The notes under the pieces are model-generated. The model saw only the letters and a program-made list of their open reading frames with translations. It was not told the DNA's origin and did not search any database. Shown here piece after piece: positions 46,203 to 57,660 of a stretch of DNA of 64,000 nucleotides; the stretch's first letter is position 1; every line of letters starts with the position of its first letter. The DNA comes from Phragmites australis. Its lineage: Eukaryota > Streptophyta > Magnoliopsida > Poales > Poaceae. Location: the NCBI RefSeq assembly GCF_958298935.1, contig NC_084941.1, positions 17,954,001 to 18,018,000 on the forward strand, written 5' to 3'. Position numbers and translations under genes: made by a program.

Positions 46203-47343
46203 CTTGGTATTTTTGGAGAAAATCATAGTTGAATTAACCAGATTGTCCAGTGACTTAAATGAGTCATCACTGGACTATTTAATAGAAGCTTCGTATTTTC
46301 GGAGGAAATGGAGTATAACTCACCGAACTATCCAGTGATGCTATATGGAAGAACATTAGAGCATTTTGCAATGGCTACTGACAACTGTCAAATCAGCATG
46401 TGGAAAAAGTTAACTCACCGGATTTTTCGGTGTTAACAGACGTGTGTGCACCGGACCATCTGGTGTTCATAGAAAAAGTGAGTGGTTGGACAATGGCTAG
46501 ATTTGGACCTCTAGCCTATATATACCTCCTCACTTGGTTTTATTCGTCTCTCTTGCAACCCAGAAGCATCCACACACATTGTGTATCATCTAGAGGCAAG
46601 GGAGAGCGCTTGAAGTGATTTGCAAGTTCTTAATCGAAGATTAAGGACTCGATTAGTGCTCTAAGAGTAGTGAGTGTGCATCTAGCTGTTGTTTTAGGCT
46701 TAATTCGGATCAAGTGAACCAGTTAGCTTGTTACTCTTGGTGGTTGGCAGCACCTGGCCAGTCGTGGAGATTGGAGGTGTTCTCGGTGAGCTCTTGGAGG
46801 TCTTGTGGGAGTCTCGGGAAGCTTGTGTACTTGGTTTAATGCCCGCCAATCCGGAGATAGAGAAGTGACAATCACTAGTGAGCACTTGAGTCTCGGTGAC
46901 TCAAGGGGGAGCGACATCCTTGTGTGGAGGCTTCAACGAGGATTAGTGGAGAGTGCCAACTATTCGATACCTCAAGAAAAACTCGATGTCCTATTTCCCT
47001 ACTCTTGTTACATTCTGCATTTTGCTTCTAGTATTTCTTTCATACAAGTTTCAATTCCGCACTTTACTTATGTTCTATATGCTTGCATGTGTGTTATTAT
47101 ATATCTAGCTTGCTAGGTCGTCTAGTTCCTTTCTAGGTTAAGATTGCTTCTTATTCTAGACATCGGTAGTTGATTTAGTTTTTAATTAGTGCCCCATTCA
47201 TCCCCCTCTATGGCCATTAGATGCTTTCAGTTGTAATTAAAGTTTGTGAAATATTCATGTTTTTTTTTAACTGTATTTGACTGTGTTCAAGTTTGTGAAA
47301 TATCCTCAGATATGCTCAAACTCACTGGCGAGGTGCCTGGGAG

Positions 47344-47568
47344 CAGGGTTCAAAAAATTGTCGGTAACCGCTCGGTTACCGTCGTTACCGGCCGATTCTG
47401 CCCGTACCGCATTCATATGTCGACCGGTTTTCGATCAAACTCAAATTTAAAATTCAAAAAATCAAAAAATTAATGAAATTCATCCTATTTTCACTAAATT
47501 CCACCGAATTATTGTGCGGTTACCGTCGACGGGTGGTTTTCTGTGGTCAAACGTATTTGTGCACCTTG
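47344..47568. mobile_element. 225-bp MITE, copy 2 (hAT-like)
   Basis: It begins CAGGGTTCAAAAAATTGTC and ends TTTGTGCACCTTG. Flanks CCTGGGAG (47336-47343) and CGTGGGAG (47569-47576) match at 7 of 8. Length and layout equal the copy at 32869-33093, including CGGTTACCG motifs and a central AT-rich stretch. Confidence 0.82.
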
Positions 47569-47576
47569 CGTGGGAG

Positions 47577-48935
47577 ACGCTCTGTCCCTAGCTTTACTAG
47601 CGCTTTGGATTTTGGAAGTTATAGACTTGCAGTAGAACCCATGGAGTTGAAACAGTTTGGGAAATAGGTTGAACCCATCATTTTGGTTTGGTTTGGGTTT
47701 AAGTGGAGGGTGGGTTAGATTGGTTTGGTTTGTACAAAATCCTTTGTGGGTTGGACTGGGTGGGGGAATTGGGGTCAGTCTGAAATGTATTGGGTTGGTT
47801 TTTGTTTGGTTATGGACCCATTAGCAGGTTTAACTGTAACTGTTCGCACATTCTGTTCTCCACTGAACTAATAATCCGATACAGTATTATTTTGTACTGT
47901 ACAGAATAATACTATATTATTCTTCCTTTTAAAAAAATCCTATACAGTATTATTCTTCCTTTCAAAAAAAAATAATCCTATACAGTATCATTCTTGAAGC
48001 CAAAACACGTTGTTACCGGTCGGCTAGGATTCGCGCAGAAAAGCAAAGCGGATCTGGAGAATATGTGTACGTGTCCATCTTTCGATGAGAGTAATTTCAT
48101 ACGTTACTCGTTTCATGCATGCATGAGTTATCCTCTCTTTTGAAAAAGAAAAATGCATGCAAAAGTTTGTGGACTTCCATGGAACACGATTAACTTCTTC
48201 ATGCAAGCCGCAAGCCGAAAGTCTAGTGACATTGTAGCATTCCACGACTTGAGATTAAATTAAGAAAATGCTTTGATGGGTATTTCTCTTTGTTCGATTA
48301 GGACGAATCCCACACCATCGGATTGTTCACACTTGGGTGCAATTCTTGTGGAGGTAGCGGTGTCACATGTCTCTATCTTCCTTCTTTAAATTATACTAGT
48401 ATAATGCTGGCGGTTGCTTACGGTTAATTTTTATGGCTCGAACTATCCGTATAAAACTGGTACAATTAAATACTTCGAAATCCACAAATAGCACACGACC
48501 GCTAAATCCAAAGTGCTATTGCTAGCGTTTCTTTGATTGGATTCTTTTCCAAGTATCTTTCACGTAGAAAAGACTGCTTTTGAGCTTTTTATTTGCTAGT
48601 GTTTTGTTGACAGAACATGTGCTCATGTGAGAATCAAATCTCGTTTGGATGGTTAGTGAAGGTGCTTTGTTCCCTGTCCATTAGGAATCAATTCCTATGT
48701 TTATCCTTAAATGTCTTTATCAAGTTTGAAATTTTCTTTTAATAGGAGGAGATGTGTATATCGACAGCGAGATATTTGTGACAACTTTGATGATCTCCAG
48801 ACATTATGTGAGTACGTGTATGTGATAGTATGAGTGTATATGTACACCTATAAGATATATTGGTGTTTTTAAAAAAAAAATACATGCGGATATGCATTTA
48901 TAATCAGATTACAGTGATTAGATCGCACCCACTAA
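47577..48935. other. No gene seen; includes small AT-rich repeat cluster
   Basis: No coding region or element end could be supported. A G/T-rich stretch with repeated GGTTTGGTTTGG lies at 47670-47810. At 47870-47995 three diverged copies of about 40 bp carry CCTATACAGTATTATTCTTCC. The rest is ordinary AT-rich sequence. Confidence 0.6.
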
Positions 48936-50338
48936 CAGCCTATTTGGAAGCTTGTTTTTTTCACTTGTAACTAGTTTTCCACTTGTATTTTCTTATGCAC
49001 AAGAAAGCCCTGGAACGCAAAGGATTTTTATACCCCTCGAAAATGTTGTTTGGGTAAAGAAAAAAAGGCTGCCTTGTAAAGTCACGGAGAACAAAGCAAC
49101 GTTTACTCACATTGACATTGCCCATTCTTTAGGGGTGCAATGGAATCGGATATGAATGGATATGGATTGTATTTCTTATTCTACTTTTTAAGTTAGAGTC
49201 GGAAACGATTAGTGTTGGATACGGATATGGATGTGGATAGTCTCAGTTAGATATATAGATTAATACAAATTGAATATGTGACGAGTTGGGTGCAAACAAT
49301 GTTAGACACAAATATTTCTTCGGATATTGGGTAAAAGCAACAATAATATATATCGTATATGTTATAATCGTTAGACCAATCCATGTGTCAAAATCTCAAC
49401 TATGGTATTGGTTTAAGATGTAAATTAGTAATATACTCCAATGAAAAGGGGGTCATGTTGGAGCGAAGCCAAAGAAGTTATGAGTGCTTAAAATATTGAC
49501 TAATAGTTCTTTTAATTATTTGAGACAATAACAACTTAAAATGAAAAAAGTCTCAATTTCAAAGTTGTAGATGTTATCAAGAACTACAACTTTTATATAA
49601 GAATAGTCTCCATCGGCCTTTATATGAAAATGTTACAAGCTTTGGAAGACAGACTCGAATATTCATCCGACGGTCTTCGGATATATCCGATTTTAAATAT
49701 CCGATATCCAATGAATAGTATCTTCCTACATCTGAGACGGATATCTAATATAACTGTGCTATATCCGAATTAATATCCGATACAATTATCCGACTTCAAT
49801 ATCTGAAAAAATTCCCAAACATTAGATTTTTCACTCCCAAATGCTATCCGAAACCTTCGAACGATCGGTCGGTCAGAAAATATCCGACCCATTTGCATCC
49901 CTACCATTTGTAATATCATCCATGATAGTGAATTAGCGATATCGATAAAACATAGGTTCGGCCTAAATATCATTTGTGTAACTGTAAATGATGGAATTCC
50001 GAAGCAGGGCAATCAAAATCCCCTGGGCTAGGAATTGGAGCTCTAACTGGAGCTTAGGAATTTCATATCAAAACATCAAATTGGATATTAGAACTGAAGA
50101 AAATTCATATCAGAGCTAAACTATTCAGAAAGCAGCATGAGATTGGGGCTTCGAGCGCAAGATCTACGGCTCCGCCACGCAGGGCAGAAACAGCGGACTC
50201 CCCCGTCGCACTCGCCGGCGCCACCGTCTGCGACGCCATGTGTGGCACGGGTCCCTAGCCATCGATGCCTCAACGCAATATCATTGCCGCATGGCCTCGC
50301 ATGCTCGTCAGGCCGAAATCTGACTTCCAAACAGACCC
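48936..50338. mobile_element. Possible PIF/Harbinger-like element holding a hAT element
   Basis: The left end CAGCCTATTTGGAAG and the right end (complement GGGTCTGTTTGGAAG) share the TTTGGAAG part of a common grass terminal repeat. TAA flanks both sides (48933-48935 and 50339-50341). Terminal similarity is imperfect and no transposase remains. The frame at 50137-50376 is low-complexity and not called. Confidence 0.35.
49130..49903. mobile_element. Non-autonomous hAT element
   Basis: Ends TAGGGGTGCAATGGAATCGG and (complement of right end) TAGGGATGCAAATGGGTCGG. Flanks CCATTCTT (49122-49129) and CCATTTGT (49904-49911) match at 6 of 8. Subterminal GGATATCCGA-type repeats are abundant on both sides. 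A central stretch (49555-49640) resembles the interior of the CACTA element at 23752-24852. Confidence 0.72.
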
Positions 50339-50341
50339 TAA

Positions 50342-51048
50342 TGCTATTAACGTTATTAGTCGTTGGAGAAATGTAGGAAACAAATTCAACACAAGGCATT
50401 TGATAATAGTTGTTGGATAGAATTGACGAGCCAAAGTATTTTTTGAATTAATAATTTATCAGTATTAGTCCATATGGTAAATTTAACAGCTATTATGTAT
50501 ACTATTTATCAAAGTTTTAAAAAATTGATTTTTTTTCACGCATTTTAGGATTACATCTATTTTCTACTCAAGACAGTATGAGATATATACAAAGAATTAT
50601 GGTAGTTTTTTCCTAAATGAAGAGGAAATTTCCTATAAATTCTTAGCTTTTCCAAATTTAATTATCCTTCATCATATGAATTTCATATCTAAATTCGGCC
50701 TTTTGTCACTTATGAAAAGGAAGAATCAACAGTTTTGTGAGGTCATCACTCTCACCAAGACACAATTCATGGAAGAGAACGGTGCACCGAACCATGGCAT
50801 TTCAGAGATGTAAAAGAGTTAATCGAATCAGTGAGAAGTGGACATTGCTTAATGGTTAAAACAAAAAATCCCCAAGTGCCTTTGCCGTTTGATCAGTATC
50901 CTTGCTTGCAAAAACATGAAAGTAGATTTAGTAATAGGATAACTGTTTAGTAAATTTTTGTTATCCAAACTATGTTAGTTTTTAATGGTTTAAGTTATTC
51001 TACCATCATAATGTGCGGTGTAGCAACCTAAGTACTGCAACTATATAA
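50342..51048. other. No gene or element supported
   Basis: AT-rich sequence without coding signal or clear terminal repeats. Confidence 0.6.
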
Positions 51049-51050
51049 TA

Positions 51051-51304
51051 CTCCCTCCGATTACAAATATAAGTCGTTTTAGACTTGTGCACAAAGATTA
51101 AGAAAATAGATCAAATAACCTTGTTGCCTTTTATTTATTCTGCATTGAAAAAGATAACTTATTTATTTATGAGAGTGATAGTATTTATTAAACAAGGGTA
51201 AGACGAGAACAAAAGAGAAAAAAGTGCATACAAGTTTGGGAATGAATTATATTTAGAGAATAGTTAAGGAGGCTAAAGCGACCTACATTTACAACCCGAG
51301 GGAA
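51051..51304. mobile_element. Stowaway MITE (Tc1/mariner type)
   Basis: It starts CTCCCTCCGATTACAAATAT and ends with the complement (TTACAACCCGAGGGAA). TA dinucleotides flank it at 51049-51050 and 51305-51306. This is the standard grass Stowaway terminus and size (254 bp). Confidence 0.88.
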
Positions 51305-51397
51305 TAAATACTGTAGCTAAATGCTCTCATATTAAAGATCTAAAGATATTCTAATACATTATCTAAAAAATTTCTTGCTTGTAGAAGTGCAGAACCA

Positions 51398-52080
51398 TTG
51401 CCTCCGGAAAGACAGTCTTGCGTGGCTTTGAACTGGCGGGCCCAAACACGCACGAACAACAGGGCCGACCCACTCCCTTTCTCTCAGCTTCCTGCCTACC
51501 CGGCGGCGCCGACCCACCACAGGGCCCCCCACCCCCACCCCACCGCATCTTCTTTCCGAAAGGAAAAGAAAAACGCTGCACCCCGCACGCGCGCACTTGT
51601 CCAGATGGCCAAGTCACCGGCTTTACCCGGCACGTCGCTGAGACAACACGCGTCGCGTGCCCGTACGCGGCCGCAGACACGGTGGTCGGCTAAAAGCCCG
51701 AGCCGACCAGCTCCCGGTCTCGTGGGATCCCCGTGCTCCCAGGGCCAAATGCCGTGCGTACAACGAATTCGCCCCACATTTCGCACTGGTCTCGCTAAGC
51801 TAAAAATCGGGGCATGCCAGCCGATTCGCGGGCACAAAAGCGGCGCTTGCCGGTGGTCCTTGGGTATACAGCGCCGGCGCCGGCGCGTTGCTTGTCCGGC
51901 TTTGCCGAAAGCGGAATGGCGACGCTGATGAGGATGAGCAACGGACTAAACAGACGTAGCCTTGCTGCACCTTTTGGGTATCGTTGTCGACCTTCTCTTG
52001 CCTTTCAACACCGGCCTGCAGTACTGATCCAAGCGGCAGCATATGCCATGCCGTGCAGTGTTCCCCACCCTTAATTTGGG
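51398..52080. other. GC-rich island, possible promoter-proximal or low-copy sequence
   Basis: The base composition jumps to strongly GC-rich, with several CGCG and GCCGGCGCC runs, in an AT-rich setting. Frames on both strands (for example 51398-51928 plus and 51496-51837 minus) overlap and show no domain, so I call no gene. It has no terminal repeats. It could be the remains of a gene's promoter and first exon, or part of an unrecognised element. Confidence 0.35.
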
Positions 52081-52422
52081 ATATTCTATCCCGCTTTCTG
52101 AGGGAGAGAGCAGCGAAATGAGCCATTTTTTATGGCGGCGCCTCTGCTCCTTCCACTGCTTTGCAAGTTGCAATGGATAGAGATCAAAGATGTTTTGTGC
52201 GTTTGTGTAAGGTGTGGGCAACCGCAACTGCTTTGTGAATGCCATGGGTTATTCTCTCCCAAAAGAATGCTACTAATTCTGTTGTCATATAGAAAGAAGA
52301 GAAAGGAGAGAAAAATCTTGTGGATCTGGTAAACTCTTCTGCCTTTGACACCTTGCCAAGATGCGCTCTGATCGGATGGCTTGAGTGCGAGTGTCGTGGC
52401 AAATACGTGCGAGAGATTCGGT

Positions 52423-52438
52423 GGGGGGGGGGGGGGGG
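52423..52438 (+). repeat. Homopolymer of 16 G
   Basis: A run of 16 G between TTCGGT and ACGTGAAAAT. From here to 53157 I see no gene or element boundary; a GAGA-rich stretch lies at 53130-53149. Confidence 0.85.
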
Positions 52439-53157
52439 ACGTGAAAATCCCATTTGGTGAATACAGAGTCAGCTTGCTAAGCATCTGATGCTTACTTTTG
52501 ACGAGATGGACAGCGCAATGAACACAGAGTGGCTAAAATAGAAGTGAACAAATGGATATGCACGGCTTCGAATAGTCATGCCTGAGTGCAACCAGGCTAG
52601 GCCTGAAGCCCGACAGTTAGCATAAATACTTCGTTTTTTTGCCTGAATGTAATTTTACTTTAAGTTTAAGATCAAGACTAGTTTTTGGATGTGCGGACGT
52701 TCCTGTGTCAACCACACGGTCCAATAATGGCCGTGCATAGCCATCCATCCACACTTCCACACCCAATTCCCTCGTATCTTGATTTCATCTCTATCAGACC
52801 GTCACAACTCACATCGGCTCTCTCAACGAGATCCTAGGGTCTGAAGGCTTGCCAGCCTTCCTCGGGCAATAAGCCATTCAACCTAACAGTTAAGTAGGCA
52901 TGGATCTTGTGCTCCACTCCATGCCAATGGCCGCCCCAAATTCGTACTTGTCCAGTTCGTGCCTCCGCGTCAAGGCGGGGACGGCCTAGGCGAGCACAAC
53001 GGTGGTAGATCAGGAGTGACAACTGATTTGGGGTGGGAGATCGATAGGCCTGTGACTTGCACCGCTTGCACGCTCTCTTCTATTATGCTTCCTGAATCCC
53101 TTATTTAGTTTATGTTTTCCTTTCAATTTTGAGAGAGATAGAGAGAGGTAGGTGAAA

Positions 53158-54728
53158 TGTAAGAGATGTCGTCTAGAGGGGGTAAATAGGCAATTTTTGA
53201 AGTTTAAAAAATTTGCAGCGGATTATTGGATCTGGATACTCAGGTTAATCTAGAGACTCCGGATTATATAGAACTCGGATACTCCGGCCTTATCCGGATA
53301 GTCTGGATTATACAGGAAAACAAAACTGAAGAATTGTTGAGTAAATCTAAGTGATTCTATAGGTTACCACAGGTTCTAAAGGTGATCTAAATACCTTGTC
53401 ACCAACACTCTGCAATCACAAGCACACAAACAAGTAGATCAGAAAAATCTTCAAAGATTAACTAATACAAGTAAATGTGCAACAAAGTAAAGTGGACAAG
53501 AATTTGTTCCCAAAGTTCGGCCACTTCACAAAGAGGTGCTTACGTCTCCGTTGAGGAGCTCACAAAGAGCCGGATCTTTTCCAACCCTTTCCTCTCCTAA
53601 GCCACCACAAAGATCAAGCAAAAGTTCTCACTCAAATCAACGAGGGTAATACAAACTTCCCGGAGCACTCTACAAATTTGGGTGCTCTCCGAGTGATGCC
53701 TTGCCATCTAGGAGCTCACAACTATAAGAGAAAAGAATGTGAATCGAAAGCTCGTTGATAACCTCAAGTGCTCAAGAGTGGATTTTGCTTTCTAGCACTC
53801 AAACTCACTTCCCAAAACCTAATCTCTAAATCTGGCACAAGTTTAAGCTCTAGAGGAGTTAGGAGGGCTATTGAATGGCTTCAAAAGTATTTTTCCACGA
53901 GTTGGTTTAGCAGTACCCCAAGAAGGGAGGTGTAGGGTATTTATAGCTCACTTCAAAAATCTAGTCGTTCCAATCTATTTTGAACTGACCTTGAGACTCC
54001 GGGTAACACATGATAACTCAGGCAAATACACGGTCTGGAGTCTCTCTGGAAGGTCCGAAGATATCATAACCCGGAGTATCCGGGCCAATCCGGAGACTCC
54101 GGGTTAAACACTTAAGGCCTACCCGAGACTCTCTAGCGGAGTCTCACTCGGAGACTCCAGCCATGAACAGAGCATCGGAGTATCTGGGCTAACCCGGAGA
54201 CTCCGGATTAAGCACACAAGACTTACCCGAGACTCTCTAGCGGAGTCTCACTCGAAGACTCTGGCCACGAACAGAACACTGGAGTATCCGGGCTAACTCG
54301 AAGACTCCGGGTTGAGTTTCTTAGACTCAAACCGAGACTCTCTGGCAGAGTCTCATTCGGAGACTCCGGCCAACTGAACAGAGTCCAGAGTATCCGGGTC
54401 CACCCAGAGACTCCGGGCTCAAACAACAAAAACTATTTCCCGATGTCCGTGAGTGATTGTATCTCTCATCTTTTGGATCTAAAAGGATATTTTGAGCACT
54501 GAGACACTCTCTTGATAGTACGGCTATCCTTAACTCAACTTCAAAATAAAATAAATTAAAGCCTATCAAGTAACTATACATCACTTCTCTTTTTTTTAGG
54601 GACGTCAACATTTCTTATCTTAACCAATGAGACTTAAAACTTGTTTATAACTTCATAAAACCATTAGTCCCTTAATCGTTTATCATTAATAAGCCAAAAC
54701 CAACATAGGGGGCCTAGATACACTTTCA
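53158..54728 (-). repeat. 3' LTR of Sirevirus-type element
   Basis: 1571 bp; on the plus strand it runs from TGTAAGAGATGTCGTC to GATACACTTTCA. It contains many palindromes of the type CCGGAGACTCCGG (54090-54420), comparable in place to the CACCGGA...TCCGGTG palindromes of the solo LTR at 33376. Open frames at 54223-54611 run through these repeats and are not genes. Confidence 0.8.
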
Positions 54729-55381
54729 ATCTCCCCCCTTTTGTTGATTGATGACAACTCGATTAAAGCTTACAAGAAATAATTGAATTAAAGAGTTCCT
54801 GAATTTTAAGATCTATGGTGAGCTCCCCCTAAATATGTGCATTGATTTGAAATTGGAGTTTGAGATCAAATGCACAGATTCAAAGAAATTTTGTGAGAGC
54901 TCCCCCTATATTTTAGAATCCGTGGGGTGCAAGTGTGAGTGAACATGATAGCACTTGATGTATATGACAAGATATATCACAAATAAAAGAAGGAGAGAAA
55001 CAAACATCAAAGCATCTCATGGCATCACACTAGCACAAATATAATTAACTTACAAATATGAATTCAACAACTACCATACCACACATTGTTCAATACAAAT
55101 AGATACATATGTCTTACATGTCCAACGGGAAAGATAAAAACTCGAAGAGATGAACAAGAAAAGATGGACAACATAAGAGGATTTGCATTCCCTCCCCTTT
55201 GGCATCAAGCACCAAAAAGAAGGAGAAGCATCAAAGGGAAACTAGTCACTATCTACTTCGAAGTCCTGATCGCCATCATCATCGGAGCCGTCATTGTTGT
55301 CTAGAGAGCTTTCCTTAGCTCCTCCCACATTTTCTTATTCTGTATCCTCATCATCATCATCTTAGACCTGAGAAGTCCCGG

Positions 55382-56968
55382 CTACAGCTGTTTGTGCTTC
55401 AACACCATGCCCGCTTCTGGCTCACTCACTTCTTCTGAGGCAAGCTGAGAGCAAGGAGGCTTAATCCTCAACTTTGCATAAATAGCTTTTTGCCCCTCTT
55501 CTATCTTCCTCAATCTCAAATTTGTCTTATCCTTGTGCTCCTTGATCTTAATGGCATTGTTAGTGCACACCTTAAAAATTGCCTTGAGAGCCATTTTTAT
55601 GAAAGATGGAGAGCTATGAGAGCAAGACATACGTTGTGAAGCTTGCCTTTGAGCACTAGGAGCTGAAGGAGGAGGTGAAGGTGGAGGTGTAGATGATCTA
55701 TTGCTCACCAACCTCATTCTGTAAGGCTCGTGCTTCATTTCCTTGAAGAAGCTTTTCTTGGAGACTCTTTCAATCATGAACATGATATAAGGAGCATAGG
55801 GGCAGCTTCTGCTAGGAGTGTGTAATGCTGTGTGAATTTCTTGCCAAATGAAATCAATCACACTAAAAGGATCTCCCTCATTGGACATCTTAGTAAGGAG
55901 ATTTCTTGAAATTCCTTGAACTGCGGTGGCATTTCCACTTTTAGGAGCCAAGGTGACCTGAAACAATGAGTTCAAGCATTTATAGAAAGGCCTCAAGCCG
56001 GTGACCATGCCATGAACTACTATTCCGTGATCTGAATACATAAAATCCACATCTTCTGCTGAGAGTTCATTTTCAATATGGATCTTTGTCTTTTGAGTGT
56101 CACGGATGTCAAAACCAAAAACATCAGCGAAAGCTCGATATGAGATCTCATACTTTTCTCCCTCGATAGTCCAAAACATGGATTGATTCTCTTCACGATC
56201 ATACCAGAGTGTTGCGTAGAACTGAGCAATTACTTCTTCACTCCAGTCATATCTCAGACCCAAGATCGACTTGATTCTTTTGTGGTCACAAGCTGAGATC
56301 ACTTCATTGAAAGTTGGATCATTTTTGTTGGCTATGTAATCCCAATCAATCCATTGCATGGGAGTGATTGACTTCTTCTTGGTAAGGATCACTGTTTCAT
56401 AAAAATCCGCTTGGAAGTCACTCCAGAAACGGTGATCAGCTACATTCTTCACAAACTGAAATGGATCCTCATATCTCTCTTTCTTTACTCTGCTTGCCCT
56501 CTTCATGTAATTGATAACTTTCTTTGGCATGTCATTTGTTGTGTGCAATCTAATGGGCCAATGAAGCTTCAGGGGACTCATCATGGGAGTTTTTTGTTCC
56601 TCACTTTCTTCATGATATTGACTCCAAGACCCGAAAGCAGCAGCTTTCCCTTTTCTTCTTTCTTCTGCTGCACCTCTTCCTCTACCTCTCACAACTTGTA
56701 TCTTTGTTCTCCCGCGAGTCGCAATTGTTGTGGGAATGGGCTCATGAATGTGAATCCCTGTTGATGAATGTGGCACTTTTTGAATAACTGAACGTGAGCG
56801 ACCAAGTCCACTCCCATGGCCACTGCCATTGCTACTCTCACTGCATTCTACTTGTTGTAGAGGAGGTTGGGCAAGCGGATCAAACTTCGCTTCTGTTCTT
56901 CTTTGATAGGCATTGCCCTTGTCTTGTCCCATCTTCACAAATCCTAAGATACACCAGTAGGGGAACAA
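55382..56968 (-). CDS. Sirevirus env-position ORF (putative plant transposon protein domain)
   Basis: This is an uninterrupted 528-codon frame between pol and the 3' LTR, the position of the env-like gene in Sireviruses. The first ATG is 56968, but the second (56932, MGQDKGNAYQRRTEAKFD) looks more natural. A basic Arg/Gly region near residues 85-112 (RGRTKIQVVRGRGRG) suggests RNA or nuclear binding. The middle (about 190-390) contains FWSDFQADFYETVIL, WEEV-like SEEVIAQFYATLWYD and YEISYRAFADVFGFDI, matching the retroelement domain annotated as putative plant transposon protein. A Pro/Ser-rich linker (TPPPSPPPSAPSAQ, about 430-445) precedes a Lys/Glu-rich helical C-terminus. I see no signal peptide or transmembrane helix, so a membrane envelope role is doubtful. 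It is the best preserved ORF in the window although its element is truncated. Product function is unknown. Confidence 0.75.
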   Translation of the reverse strand: MFPYWCILGFVKMGQDKGNAYQRRTEAKFDPLAQPPLQQVECSESSNGSGHGSGLGRSRSVIQKVPHSSTGIHIHEPIPTTIATRGRTKIQVVRGRGRGAAEERRKGKAAAFGSWSQYHEESEEQKTPMMSPLKLHWPIRLHTTNDMPKKVINYMKRASRVKKERYEDPFQFVKNVADHRFWSDFQADFYETVILTKKKSITPMQWIDWDYIANKNDPTFNEVISACDHKRIKSILGLRYDWSEEVIAQFYATLWYDREENQSMFWTIEGEKYEISYRAFADVFGFDIRDTQKTKIHIENELSAEDVDFMYSDHGIVVHGMVTGLRPFYKCLNSLFQVTLAPKSGNATAVQGISRNLLTKMSNEGDPFSVIDFIWQEIHTALHTPSRSCPYAPYIMFMIERVSKKSFFKEMKHEPYRMRLVSNRSSTPPPSPPPSAPSAQRQASQRMSCSHSSPSFIKMALKAIFKVCTNNAIKIKEHKDKTNLRLRKIEEGQKAIYAKLRIKPPCSQLASEEVSEPEAGMVLKHKQL

Positions 56969-57039
56969 TTTGAGAGACTAGAATGATTGCTCACAAAGAT
57001 ATTGATGAAAGAAGCTATTTGCAGAAAAATTCACTGACC

Positions 57040-57660
57040 CGGAGTACCCGAGTCAACCTGGATACTCTGGGTAACCCGACTCCGGGGTAGAAATCTAGGA
57101 TATGAGAGATTGAAGCAATGCATTGCAATATCCTTGGAGTATGTGATTCTATGATGTATATGAAGCATATCTACCAAAATAATCCAACTCTAGATCAAGG
57201 ATTTGAGAGATCGGGTGAATGAGTTCTTGAAGTACCTTTTTAGGGCAAATATATCACTAACGATCGATCTGGAGGGAAGCCCAAAGAATCCAGCCTAGAG
57301 TTGAAGTAGATTTGAAGAAAAGCTTCCAAAATCCTTGGAGGGAGCTTGAAATCGCCGGAGGAACCTTTCCACGGAGAGAGAGAGAGAGAGGTGAAAGAGA
57401 TATTGTGGAGTTGAATAGGAGATGAGTTACCCGGGGGGAAGCTAAAAAGCCTGGATGACCTGGAGACTCCGGGTTGGAGTTAGACACAAGACAGAGGCTC
57501 CTTCCCGAAGGGTGACCTAGACCCTCTGGGTTGAGTGACAGGGTCCGGAGTATCCGGGTGAACCCGTAGACTCCGGGTTCTATCAACTCAACAGAAAAAC
57601 TGGACGTCCAGAATCCGGACACTCTGGATCAATCCGGAGACTTCGGGTTCTGGAACTTGA
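57040..57660. repeat. Palindrome-rich spacer between pol and env-position ORF
   Basis: Several CCGGAGACTCCGGGTT-type palindromes, as in the LTR, recur here (for example 57543-57580 and 57635-57652). No coding frame is convincing. The shared motif suggests a regulatory or structural role, or copying from the LTR. Confidence 0.6.

Larger units (their letters stand above)
33376..47229 (+). mobile_element. Sirevirus-type (Ty1/copia) solo LTR, split by a Tat element
   Basis: The LTR starts TGTAGCATCTAGGTCTC at 33376 and ends ATTAGATGCTTTCA at 47229. Identical 5-bp flanks GTTGT lie at 33371-33375 and 47230-47234. Its own sequence is 33376 to about 34028 and 46203-47229 (about 1.68 kb); no copia internal region is present, so it is a solo LTR. 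Palindromic motifs of the type CACCGGATTGTCCGGTG (33809-33825 and several more on both sides) match the palindromes described in Sirevirus LTRs. Confidence 0.85.

Noticed and set aside
51398..51928. 176-codon plus frame in the GC-rich island
   Set aside because: Overlapped by equally long minus frames, with no recognisable domain or splice pattern.
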